Source: Bryobacterales bacterium
GTDB lineage: Bacteria; Acidobacteriota; Terriglobia; Bryobacterales; Bryobacteraceae
Length of the DNA: 13,867 nucleotides
Reading direction: 5' to 3'
NCBI GenBank assembly: GCA_016880505.1
Contig: JAEHDI010000079.1
Span: 1 to 13,867, forward strand
The position numbers and the translations under genes are program-made. Below are positions 1 to 6,577 of this stretch, one piece after another. Under the pieces are notes generated by a model. It did no database searches, was not told the origin of the DNA, and was given only the letters and a program-made list of their open reading frames with translations. How positions within the stretch are numbered: the stretch's first letter is position 1; each line of letters starts with the position of its first letter.

Positions 1-1
1 G

Positions 2-427
2 AAGGCCATCACCGAATTTCGCCGCGCTTCGAATGATCTGAAGGCGACTTTCGATCGGGAAATGAACAGCCTGGAGCGGGAAGGTGAATCGCTGAGGGAG
101 ATCACCAGCAGTTACCAGAACGAAATCACGAGCAACTACAACTACGACTCTTCCTACAATTATGAGGACAGCTACTACGGCTCGTCCTCGAGCGATTCCA
201 CCGCATCAAACTCGTCCACTGTAAGCGCATCCGCAACTGAGGGCGCTGAATCGACGACTGGAGTTGCTTCGGATTCCGGCGAGGCCACAGCCTCCGCCAC
301 AGGGGAGCAGGAGACCCTGCAAGCGGATACCGGCGCCGCCGAATACGGCAATCCGGTGGAGGAGCCACATCCGGCGTCTTCGGCCGGTGATTCCTCCGCG
401 CCTGAGTCCAAGGCAGTTACGACGTAG
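2..427 (+). CDS. Sec-independent translocase TatA/TatB, C-terminal part (5' end outside window)
   Basis: The frame is open from the first bases of the window, so the start codon and the N-terminal membrane helix are missing. The first visible residues, KAITEFRRASNDLKATFDRE, match the end of the amphipathic helix of TatA/TatB proteins, in which F-R-x-A-x-x-x-x-x-x-x-F is typical. TatA/TatB builds the pore or receptor side of the twin-arginine translocon in the inner membrane. The remaining roughly 110 residues form a long tail rich in Ser, Tyr, Asn, Glu and Ala, with a tract of repeated S-Y-N-Y/S-Y-Y-type residues near codons 45-60 and then an acidic, Pro-containing end. Such tails are variable and probably disordered. 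tatC begins 17 nt downstream, which supports a tat operon. Whether it is TatA, TatB or a bifunctional form cannot be decided without the N-terminus. Confidence 0.85.
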   Translation, partial: KAITEFRRASNDLKATFDREMNSLEREGESLREITSSYQNEITSNYNYDSSYNYEDSYYGSSSSDSTASNSSTVSASATEGAESTTGVASDSGEATASATGEQETLQADTGAAEYGNPVEEPHPASSAGDSSAPESKAVTT

Positions 428-444
428 GGCAACCTCGAGAATTC

Positions 445-1581
445 ATGGGCATCGACGAAGAACGCACGGGAGGCTTGCCTCCTGAAAGTCAGGACTCGTC
501 CGCTGAGGGGAGCGTGTCTCCCGAGACGGATGGGCGCGCCGGCGAGTCCGGCTACGGTTACGGCGAGGAGTCTCACGTATATGACGACGCCTCGCCCGCC
601 GTCACGAAGGTCGAGGAGAAACCGGCGCCACCGGCCGAAGCCGGCGGCGGTGGGAGTGGTAAGCCCCCCAAGTCAGGTTCCGACGGCGCCGACGATAACG
701 ACGACGAAGAGGGCATGCTCCGGATGTCCTTCATGGAGCATTTAGAGGAACTGCGGCGGCGTCTTCTTTTCAGCCTTGGCGGCGTCGGCGTCGCGTTCGT
801 TCTTTGCCTGGTCTTCGCCAACCAGCTTTGGTTGATCGTCAGTCAGCCGGCGGTGGACGCCCTGCGCCGGATCGGGGCCGAACCGAACCTCGCGCAGATC
901 ACACCCATGGACGCGTTTACAACCATCTGGGTGAAGGTGCCAATGCTCGCGGCAGTGTTCCTGGCCTCGCCGTGGGTGCTCTACCAGGTCTGGGCCTTCA
1001 TCGCTCCTGGGCTCTACAAGCGCGAGCGCCGCTGGGCGGGACCCTTCGTCATCTGCACGGCGGGGCTTTTCATCCTCGGCGGATTATTCGCCTACTTCGT
1101 CGCCTTTCGATTCGGGCTGGAGTTCCTGCTCAGCATCGGCCGGGACATCAACGTGAAGCCGGTTGTATCACTGACCGAGTACTTCGACCTGTTCGTCAAC
1201 GTCACACTCGGTATCGGCCTGGTCTTCGAGCTTCCGGTCCTGCTGTTCTTCCTCACGCTGTTGAGGATCGTCAACCCGTTTTTCCTGCTTCGGAACACGC
1301 GATACGCAATCCTGCTCATCGTCATTCTCGCCGCGGTCATCACTCCAACGCCGGATGTCTTCAATCTGATGCTGTTCTCGGTGCCCATGTGCCTCCTGTA
1401 CTTCGTCGGCATCTTCGCCAGCTACCTACTGGTGTTGCACCGTGAGAAGCGCCGTTTCCCGTGGGGAGTGACGCTGCTCGTGCTCTTCGCCATATTGCTT
1501 CTCGCGGCGGGCGCTGTCTACCTCGCGGTGGCGAAATACGGCTTCCACATCGTACCAAACTGGCCATTCCTGATCCGCTGA
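445..1581 (+). CDS. tatC: Sec-independent protein translocase TatC with N-terminal extension
   Basis: TatC is the polytopic core of the Tat translocon, which recognises twin-arginine signal peptides of folded, often cofactor-bearing proteins. Family signatures are clear: SFMEHLEELRRRL (about 95-107) before the first helix; the conserved loop ending APGLYKRERR (about 187-196), whose Glu belongs to the signal-peptide binding site; FELPV (261-265); and a Pro-containing region PTPDVFNLMLFSVPM near 301-315. Six hydrophobic helices fit roughly 107-330. Two things are unusual. Residues 1-90 are an acidic, Gly/Pro/Ser-rich low-complexity extension that most TatC proteins lack. There is also an extra hydrophobic segment (about 340-363) after the normal end. 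Met91 or Met94 would give a standard-length protein, but the whole frame from 445 is open and follows the upstream gene closely, so I keep the long start. No strong Shine-Dalgarno is visible at either site. Confidence 0.93.
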   Translation: MGIDEERTGGLPPESQDSSAEGSVSPETDGRAGESGYGYGEESHVYDDASPAVTKVEEKPAPPAEAGGGGSGKPPKSGSDGADDNDDEEGMLRMSFMEHLEELRRRLLFSLGGVGVAFVLCLVFANQLWLIVSQPAVDALRRIGAEPNLAQITPMDAFTTIWVKVPMLAAVFLASPWVLYQVWAFIAPGLYKRERRWAGPFVICTAGLFILGGLFAYFVAFRFGLEFLLSIGRDINVKPVVSLTEYFDLFVNVTLGIGLVFELPVLLFFLTLLRIVNPFFLLRNTRYAILLIVILAAVITPTPDVFNLMLFSVPMCLLYFVGIFASYLLVLHREKRRFPWGVTLLVLFAILLLAAGAVYLAVAKYGFHIVPNWPFLIR

Positions 1582-1663
1582 GACCGCGGGCCTGCTGGAT
1601 TCGGCGGAGTCGTTGTTATACGATATCTGCGATACCGGCGCAGATGCCGCTCGAGTCGCGGAC

Positions 1664-1900
1664 ATGGACCTATACAAAGCCATTCGTGAGCTTTACGAGG
1701 AGAAGAAGCGGCTTGAGGAGGCGATCGCCTCGCTTGAGGAACTGCTGGAGGCGAAGGCCGTCACTGGGAATTTGAACCTGAATGGTCTCAGAAAACGCCG
1801 CGGGCGCAAGAGCATGAGCGCGGAAGAACGGCGCATTGTGTCGGACCGGATGAAGAAGTACTGGGCACAACGTCGCGCCAAGGGCGGCAAGTCCGCCTGA
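1664..1900 (+). CDS. Small basic coiled-coil protein (78 aa), function unknown
   Basis: A 78-residue protein if started at the ATG; the frame extends upstream to a TTG at 1613, but those 17 extra residues have no structure I recognise. Residues 1-32 (MDLYKAIRELYEEKKRLEEA onwards) have heptad-like spacing typical of a short coiled coil. Residues 42-78 are strongly basic: R-K-R-R-G-R-K, then MSAEERRIVSDRMKKYWAQR. The pattern M-S-A-x-x-R-x-x-x-S-x-x-x-x-x-x-W-A recurs, from memory, at the ends of many small acidobacterial proteins. The basic tail suggests nucleic-acid binding, but this is inference. The gene follows tatC by 82 nt and converges with the methyltransferase gene, whose stop is 20 nt away, with no obvious terminator between them. 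Confidence 0.7.
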   Translation: MDLYKAIRELYEEKKRLEEAIASLEELLEAKAVTGNLNLNGLRKRRGRKSMSAEERRIVSDRMKKYWAQRRAKGGKSA

Positions 1901-1920
1901 CCCCTCGGCACACAGATTCC

Positions 1921-2607
1921 TTAGGACGTCTCCTTCTTGAAGTACCACAGCCAGAAATACTGTTCGCCCGCACCGTGCCGGTAACGCGGATCGAAACCGC
2001 AGCGCAGGGCCATTTCCACCGCATCCTGGTCAGAGATGGGTACTCCAAGCCAGGTGTCTTCGGGCGACGTCTTCAGTGCAATGTTCCCTTGGACCTGAAA
2101 CTTGAACAGTGCGCCCGGCCGCAGCAATCGGTGCACTTCGCGAATATAATTTTCGATGATTTCCCTGCTCGGAATGTGTTGGAAAACAATGCTCGAGAAT
2201 GCGAAGTCAAACGGAAGGTCGGGTAGAACAGACAGGTCCATCCCGTTGTTCTTGTGAATGTGAACCTTCGGGCGATCCTTGAGCGCGCACCGGGCCAGGT
2301 CTACCATCTCGCTGCTGACGTCCACACCGTGAACTTCCCCGAAAACCTCCGAGAGGGCGTGCGTGACACGTCCTGCGCCGCAGCCGATTTCCAGCACGCG
2401 CATCTGTGCGGGATCCTTGCCCTGACAGATGTTGATCATATCCGTGAGGATTTCCTCGGCCACAGTGCGCCTTCCGGAGTCGAAGAACTCCTCATCGGTC
2501 CAGTCCTTGCGGCCCGTGGCGACATAGTAGCGCGCGTTCTCGCGCGCCCGTTTGTCCCAGTCCCGCTCCATCTTCCGGAGCTGGTCATCGAGGCTGATCG
2601 GCTTCAT
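1921..2607 (-). CDS. Class I SAM-dependent methyltransferase
   Basis: A 228-residue protein with the Rossmann-fold methyltransferase order. Motif I is VLEIGCGAGRVT (about 71-82), followed by the acidic ribose-binding strand end GVDVSSEMVDLA (94-105). Motif II/III lies around NNGMDLSVLPDLPFDFAFS (120-138), and the region FQHIPSREIIENYIREVHRL with LLRPGALFKF (142-170) is typical of small-molecule methyltransferases of the Methyltransf_11/25 type. An N-terminal helical segment (1-65) with Trp17 and Tyr27/28 precedes the domain. The substrate cannot be inferred. The ATG at 2605-2607 has no Shine-Dalgarno. A TAAAAT hexamer (minus strand, 2621-2616) lies so close upstream that transcription could give a nearly leaderless message. 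The gene diverges from tRNA-Ala. Confidence 0.88.
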   Translation of the reverse strand: MKPISLDDQLRKMERDWDKRARENARYYVATGRKDWTDEEFFDSGRRTVAEEILTDMINICQGKDPAQMRVLEIGCGAGRVTHALSEVFGEVHGVDVSSEMVDLARCALKDRPKVHIHKNNGMDLSVLPDLPFDFAFSSIVFQHIPSREIIENYIREVHRLLRPGALFKFQVQGNIALKTSPEDTWLGVPISDQDAVEMALRCGFDPRYRHGAGEQYFWLWYFKKETS

Positions 2608-2627
2608 CTGGAGCTATTTTAGCGTGT

Positions 2628-2647
2628 CCTGCCGGGCTCCCGGCAGG
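2628..2647. promoter_or_regulatory. Perfect 20-bp palindrome between divergent methyltransferase and tRNA genes
   Basis: CCTGCCGGG is followed after CT by CCCGGCAGG, giving two exact 9-bp arms. It lies 20 nt upstream of the methyltransferase ATG and overlaps the expected -35 area of the tRNA promoter. It could be an operator or an RNA hairpin at the end of a transcript. No T-tract follows on either strand, so an intrinsic terminator is unlikely. Confidence 0.5.
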
Positions 2648-2652
2648 TGTGC

Positions 2653-2658
2653 TATATT
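2653..2658 (+). promoter_or_regulatory. Candidate -10 element of the tRNA-Ala gene
   Basis: TATATT lies 21 nt before the mature 5' end of the tRNA and stands out from the GC-rich surroundings. No good -35 hexamer is visible at the usual distance, where the 20-bp palindrome lies instead. The assignment rests on position and composition only. Confidence 0.4.
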
Positions 2659-2679
2659 GATAAACACCGGTCGATTCGT

Positions 2680-2755
2680 GGGCGGCTAGCTCAGTTGGGA
2701 GAGCACGGCGTTCGCAACGCCGGGGTCGTGGGTTCGAATCCCATGCCGTCCACCA
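2680..2755 (+). tRNA. tRNA-Ala (anticodon CGC), CCA encoded
   Basis: A 76-nt cloverleaf folds without gaps. The acceptor arms are GGGCGGC (2680-2686) and GCCGTCC (2745-2751) with one G-T pair. The D arm is GCTC/GAGC around AGTTGGGA. The anticodon stem is CGGCG/CGCCG around loop TTCGCAA, giving anticodon CGC at 2713-2715, which reads GCG (Ala). The variable loop has 5 nt. The T arm is GTGGG/CCCAT around TTCGAAT. The discriminator is A, followed by genomic CCA at 2753-2755. The CCA end overlaps the 8-bp repeat flanking the ISL3-bounded segment, so the gene sits exactly at the boundary of the mobile region. Confidence 0.95.
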
Positions 2756-2761
2756 ACCTTT
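2754..2761 (+). repeat. 8-bp flanking repeat, left copy (CAACCTTT)
   Basis: CAACCTTT begins in the last two bases of the tRNA CCA end and lies 3 nt outside the left GGCTCT terminus. The same 8 bases occur at 6606-6613, 1 nt outside the right terminus. ISL3-family insertions characteristically duplicate 8 bp, so this may be a target-site duplication. The unequal 3-nt and 1-nt offsets are an untidy point. Confidence 0.45.
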
Positions 2762-2764
2762 CGC

Positions 2765-2809
2765 GGCTCTACGCCATTAATGGGCTCTACGCCATTAATG
2801 GGGGCAGGC
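2765..2809 (+). repeat. Left ISL3-type terminal inverted repeat with a duplicated outer 18 bp
   Basis: The 18-bp unit GGCTCTACGCCATTAATG occurs twice in tandem (2765-2782 and 2783-2800). The second copy runs on into GGGGCAGGC. The inner copy, 2783-2809, aligns with the right end over 27 bp with 23 matches; the four mismatches are all at bases 7-10 (ACGC here, TGAT on the right). Confidence 0.8.
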
Positions 2810-2825
2810 CCAGTCTCTGACGTTC

Positions 2826-3395
2826 TCAAGAACACATTACCTTAACTCTCAACCGGTAGTTCTGGAAGTTGCGGAAGCCGTATGCTTGTCGCTGGAGAAC
2901 CTCCATCTTGGTATGGAAGCCTTCGGTGATGCCGTTGTTGCGGGTGAAGCGCCACATGGTGACGATCTCTTTCGACCAGGAGTGTAGGGTTTCGCCGAGT
3001 TGAACCAGTTGCGGCAGGCCGGCCTGCCGCAACTGGTAAACGGCGCGCAGGAACCGGGGTATGAGCTTCTGGCACTGCTTGCGGGTGCGGTGCTTCTTCA
3101 GCAGTAAATAGCACAGGCGCTGCTTAAAGCGGTAGATCAGCTTGAGCACCGGATGCGGGGCGAGGTACGCCGCGAGCCTGGCCTGCTGTTCGGGGCTGAG
3201 GTTGTGGCGGTGGCGGCGCATTAACGACCGCAGGCCGCGATGCTTGGAACCCCGGGGGTCGAGTTCGCGCCAGCAGGCCAGGAAGTGGTGGTTGATGAGC
3301 CGGATGACGTGGAAGCGATCGGCGACGATGCGCGCGTTGGGGAAGTGTTTGCGCACCAGGGCGCGATACACGGGGGCCAGGTCCGATAGCCTCAC
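2826..3395 (-). pseudogene. ISL3-family transposase, C-terminal remnant
   Basis: About 189 residues of an ISL3-type DDE transposase remain; full-length members have about 400. Visible landmarks are ADRFHVIRLINHHF (near the start), carrying the second catalytic Asp, and NNGITEGFHTKMEVLQRQAYG near the end with the catalytic Glu, followed by the usual F-x-N-Y-R-L-R-V. The N-terminal zinc-finger/HTH part and the first catalytic Asp are absent. Homology starts at about LSDLAPVYRALV; immediately upstream, in the same frame and separated by a TGA, is the end of a tyrosine recombinase. The GTG at 3395 is therefore not the native start and the product should be inactive. The stop lies 26 nt from the left terminal repeat, as in an intact ISL3 element. 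Confidence 0.85.
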
Positions 3396-3416
3396 CCCTC
3401 CCTGTTGACATTCTGG

Positions 3417-3611
3417 TCAAGAGCCCGAAATCTGATCCTGCCGGCGTGCGCTCCACTTCGCGTAGTGCTTGCGGACGATGTTCGGGGAGTTCCCTAGAAT
3501 ATCCGCCGCCTGCTCGATCGAGCCGCCGACTTCCAAGACCTCCGTGGCCAGGGTGCGGCGAAACCTGTGACCATGAGCGCCAGACACGCCGGATGCTCGG
3601 AAGACGGTGTC
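3417..3611 (-). pseudogene. Tyrosine recombinase (phage integrase/XerC-like), C-terminal remnant
   Basis: Reading the minus strand from about 3611 to the TGA at 3419-3417 gives DTVFRASGVSGAHGHRFRRT, then LATEVLEVGG, then AADILGNSPNIVRKHYAKWS and ARRQDQISGS. This is the C-terminal catalytic end of tyrosine recombinases: H-x-x-R in HRFR, the conserved L-G-x-S box (here LGNS), and the nucleophile Tyr in KHYAKW. The upstream catalytic Arg and Lys region and the whole DNA-binding part are missing, because the kinase gene ends about 30 nt away at 3643. The fragment is thus a relic. Its presence next to a tRNA gene suggests a former integrative element at this site. Confidence 0.85.
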
Positions 3612-3642
3612 CCCTCCGAGCCTCCGAAAGGGCGTTCTCGAG

Positions 3643-6345
3643 TCAGCGCGCTGGCCCCACTCCCTCCGCGACGCCCCCGTGCGACGCCGTCGTCCAGATA
3701 CTGCCCGCCAACTCCGTCATGTTGAACACGAGCTTGTCGCGGGAAATGGAGATGTCCAGCGTGGATACTTCGGTGTTGGCCAGCGATCGCCGCGAGCCGT
3801 GCGCGTGGTACACCGCCCGCGGCTCGCCCCGCGGCTGTTTTGTGACCGGGTCGAGATCCTGAGCCCATATGCACAAATAGCCGTCGCGGTCCGAAACAAA
3901 ATACAGCAGGTTCCCGTCGAGGCTCCAGCGCGGTTTGTCGTCCCAGTGCCCGGCCCCGATCGTGATCCACGCGCTTTCAGCCACCGGCCCGTTGCCTCGC
4001 GCCGGGATGATGTGGACCCGGCACGTGTCCCGCTCCCTTTCGGTTGCGAAGCAGGCCCAGCGCCCGTCGGGAGACAGTCCGGGCTGCCAAATGTTGTAAC
4101 GGGCGTCGTGTACCAGCGCGGTCCGCCCTCCGGATGCTCGCTCCTGAAGGTACAGCCCGTGAACAGCTGGGTCCGTATGGAGGATCCAGGCTCCGTCCCG
4201 CGACAGTACCGGATCGCGGCACCCTTTGCAGAGTAACTCGGGAATGACTTCACCTTGCTGCAGAAAGTAACCAAGGCAATCCCTTGGATCGCAGAAATAG
4301 TAAGTCACGCCGGAGCCGTCCCAGGTGATCAATGGGCTCCACTCCCCCGCCGGTGTGGAAGTTAGGGCCGTGTCTTTTCCTCTGGTGCGGTCTAACAGCC
4401 AGACGTCCAGGCTCCCAAAACGGCTCGCCCGGTACGCCACCTTGTCGCCGCGCTCCGTCACCGAGGGCATTTCATGCGGCGAAGAGCGCTCGGTTAGCCG
4501 AACAGCGTCGCCCGTGAGCACGCCCCGGTTCGGTTCGAGCGGCGCGCTGTAAATGTCGGTGCTCGGCCGCAAGCTGGCGAACGCCAACACGCCGGCGGCC
4601 ACGGAAGGCGACGTGTCCACCCCCGCGCCCGAGGTGATCCTCCGGGCCTCGCCCGTGACCTTCCACGACCCCTCCGAGACTTGGATGGACCATAGGTTCG
4701 TACTGTCGCCGAGCCGCGCTGAAAACAGCAGAACGTTGCCGGGTAACCACTGCCAGACTACTTGCTGCTGCCATGGCTCGAATCCGCGCTCCCGCAGATA
4801 GTCGTACAACCCGGTCCGCATTGCCGGGCCGCCCGTGGCCGGAACCACCCACGCGTCGTATTGCTGCTCACGGAAGTCCCGCATCAGAACGTGCTTGCCG
4901 TCCGGAGACCAAACAGGATAGGCCCCTTGGTCCGATTCCGGGAGCAGATCGCGCGGTGTCCCACCGCGGGGTGGAACCACTTGCACACGGCCGCGCGTTC
5001 CGCGCCCCACCCAGTAGGCGATTTCAGATCCGTCCGGAGAGAACCGCGGATTGCGGCCTCCCTTCACCACCAGCCGGGCCTCCCCGCCCAGAGCCGGAAT
5101 GACGTAGATCCCGCCTCCGTCGCGATCGGACCGGAAGGCGATTGTGTTTCCGTCGGGCGAGAACATTGGTTCGCGTTCGACTCCGGGATCCTGCGTCAGC
5201 CGAATCGGCGCGCCGCCGGCCCGTTGCTGTACCCAGATGTCCAGGTCGCCGTCTCCCGCGCGATCGGACGCGTACGCCACCAGCTTGCCGTCCGACGACA
5301 ACGTCGGATCGATCGACAGGCCGGCGTCGCCCGTGAGCAGCGTAAGCGGTGCAGGTTGCGGCGCTTCTCCCGGCCGCCACCCCCACCAGATTGCGGCAAT
5401 CACTGCCACCCCAATAGGCACGGTGACCAGCCACAGCCAGCGGCTTGTCGCCGAACGCTCGATCTTGACTCCAGCCCTCACTGGCCGGCCTGCTTCGAGG
5501 TCATCAGCGATGTCCTCCAGGGCAAACTTCAGATACGAAGTGCTCTGGAATCGCTTCTCCGGCTGCTTGCGCAGGCAGCGCTCAATGATCCGCTCCAGCT
5601 CCGGTGGTATGCCTTCCACCACCTCGCTCGGCAGTTTCGGATTCTCGTGAAGCAGCGCCGCCAGCGTTGCCGCAGTGGAATCGGCTTCAAAAGCTCGACG
5701 ACCCGTCACCATCTCGTACAGCAGCGTTCCAAAACTGAAGATGTCTGACCGGAAGTCCAGTGGCTTGCCCTCGGCTTGCTCCGGCGACATGTAGGCGATG
5801 GTCCCGAGGATGGTCCCTTCCTCCGTCTGCGGCCCCATTGTCCGGGTGTCGCTCGCCTCGCTGCTCTCCGCTGTTTCGGTCTGCTTCGCGAGCCCGAAAT
5901 CCAGCACCTTCACCTGCCCCGGGTCATTCACCATCACGTTGCCCGGCTTCAAGTCACGGTGCACGATGCCGGCTCCGTGGGCGGCCGCCAACGCATCGGC
6001 GATCTGCACGGCGCACTTGAGTACATCGGTCAGCGGCATCCCGTGCCAGGGAATCAGCTGGTCCAGCCTCTTGCCGGCGACATACTCCATGGCGATGTAG
6101 TCGATATCGTCGGCTTGGTCAATGTCGTAGACGTGGATGATATTGGGATGACTGAGTGCGGAGGCGGCTTTCGCCTCCTGTACGAACCGGCGCTTGCGCT
6201 CGGGATCGACGACCTTCTCCGGTGGCAAGATCTTCACAGCGACGAAACGGTCGAGGTGGATGTCCCGAGCCTTATAAACCACACCCATCCCGCCCTCGCC
6301 CAGCTTCTCGAGGATCTGGTAGTGCGAGATGGTGCGGCCGATCAT
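3643..6345 (-). CDS. Receptor-like Ser/Thr protein kinase with TolB/WD40-like beta-propeller sensor
   Basis: A 900-residue Hanks-type kinase. The kinase domain (about 9-275) has every catalytic element: Gly-loop LGEGGMGVVYKA (15-26), Lys38 in VAVK, Glu57, HRDLKPGNV (129-137), DFG (149-151), and SPE in GTIAYMSPEQ (181-190). A juxtamembrane stretch leads to one membrane helix (about 303-322). The remainder (about 335-880) is built of propeller blades with the TolB-type signature (F/W)S-x-D-G, e.g. PMFSPDGN, PRFSPDGS, PVWSPDGK, PGLSPDGR and PRWSLDGN, and lies outside the cytoplasm in the usual topology. Four cysteines near 684-708 (C-x4-C, then C-x2-C) cluster in one blade. Start choice is firm because GAAAGGAGG precedes the ATG. 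It is the only intact gene between the ISL3 ends. Ligand and substrates are unknown. Confidence 0.93.
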   Translation of the reverse strand: MIGRTISHYQILEKLGEGGMGVVYKARDIHLDRFVAVKILPPEKVVDPERKRRFVQEAKAASALSHPNIIHVYDIDQADDIDYIAMEYVAGKRLDQLIPWHGMPLTDVLKCAVQIADALAAAHGAGIVHRDLKPGNVMVNDPGQVKVLDFGLAKQTETAESSEASDTRTMGPQTEEGTILGTIAYMSPEQAEGKPLDFRSDIFSFGTLLYEMVTGRRAFEADSTAATLAALLHENPKLPSEVVEGIPPELERIIERCLRKQPEKRFQSTSYLKFALEDIADDLEAGRPVRAGVKIERSATSRWLWLVTVPIGVAVIAAIWWGWRPGEAPQPAPLTLLTGDAGLSIDPTLSSDGKLVAYASDRAGDGDLDIWVQQRAGGAPIRLTQDPGVEREPMFSPDGNTIAFRSDRDGGGIYVIPALGGEARLVVKGGRNPRFSPDGSEIAYWVGRGTRGRVQVVPPRGGTPRDLLPESDQGAYPVWSPDGKHVLMRDFREQQYDAWVVPATGGPAMRTGLYDYLRERGFEPWQQQVVWQWLPGNVLLFSARLGDSTNLWSIQVSEGSWKVTGEARRITSGAGVDTSPSVAAGVLAFASLRPSTDIYSAPLEPNRGVLTGDAVRLTERSSPHEMPSVTERGDKVAYRASRFGSLDVWLLDRTRGKDTALTSTPAGEWSPLITWDGSGVTYYFCDPRDCLGYFLQQGEVIPELLCKGCRDPVLSRDGAWILHTDPAVHGLYLQERASGGRTALVHDARYNIWQPGLSPDGRWACFATERERDTCRVHIIPARGNGPVAESAWITIGAGHWDDKPRWSLDGNLLYFVSDRDGYLCIWAQDLDPVTKQPRGEPRAVYHAHGSRRSLANTEVSTLDISISRDKLVFNMTELAGSIWTTASHGGVAEGVGPAR

Positions 6346-6351
6346 GGCCCG

Positions 6352-6362
6352 CCCTCCTTTCG
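6352..6362 (-). promoter_or_regulatory. Strong Shine-Dalgarno of the kinase gene
   Basis: On the minus strand CGAAAGGAGGGC lies just before GGGCC and the ATG at 6345-6343. It is the best ribosome binding site in the window and fixes the kinase start. Confidence 0.8.
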
Positions 6363-6401
6363 GACAACATGAGGTATCAATCTGGATCTTCTTTGGTGCC
6401 G

Positions 6402-6423
6402 TCCGGTTAGCCGGAGTATATCA
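6402..6423 (-). promoter_or_regulatory. Candidate extended -10 promoter and operator-like repeat of the kinase gene
   Basis: On the minus strand TGATATACT (6423-6415) is an extended -10 box (TG-n-TATACT), about 70 nt upstream of the kinase ATG. No clear -35 is visible, which is common for extended -10 promoters. Immediately downstream, TCCGG-CTAA-CCGGA (6415-6402) is a perfect inverted repeat at the expected transcription start, well placed for a repressor. Confidence 0.5.
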
Positions 6424-6477
6424 CCACCATGCTGTTTCTTGACGTGCGGACGTGGCCCTTTTTTCCTCAATAATGCT

Positions 6478-6496
6478 CCTGTCTAACCCTGACAGG
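6478..6496. repeat. Short inverted repeat upstream of the kinase gene
   Basis: CCTGTC (6478-6483) and GACAGG (6491-6496) are exact 6-bp arms around a 7-nt loop. The repeat lies between the kinase promoter region and the right ISL3 end. The stretch 6424-6577 holds no gene. A short minus-strand frame here (about 6535-6486) begins with TTG and reads LISREAILGLPGYPCQG before a stop; this could be a scrap of the transposase N-terminus, but the match is weak. Confidence 0.35.
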
Positions 6497-6577
6497 GGTA
6501 TCCAGGCAGGCCTAAGATTGCCTCTCTGCTGATCAAAACGTTTCCTTCCAAGGATGTTTTGTCAGTCAGACACTACA

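Noticed and set aside
3494..3970. A 158-codon minus-strand frame overlapping the kinase end and the integrase relic
   Set aside because: It is out of frame with both the kinase C-terminus and the recognisable integrase tail, and its sequence has no family features.
4762..5748. A 328-codon open frame on the plus strand inside the kinase gene
   Set aside because: It is antisense to the propeller-coding region, has a Pro/Arg/His-rich translation typical of GC-rich shadow frames, and shows no family motif. The minus-strand kinase explains the region fully.
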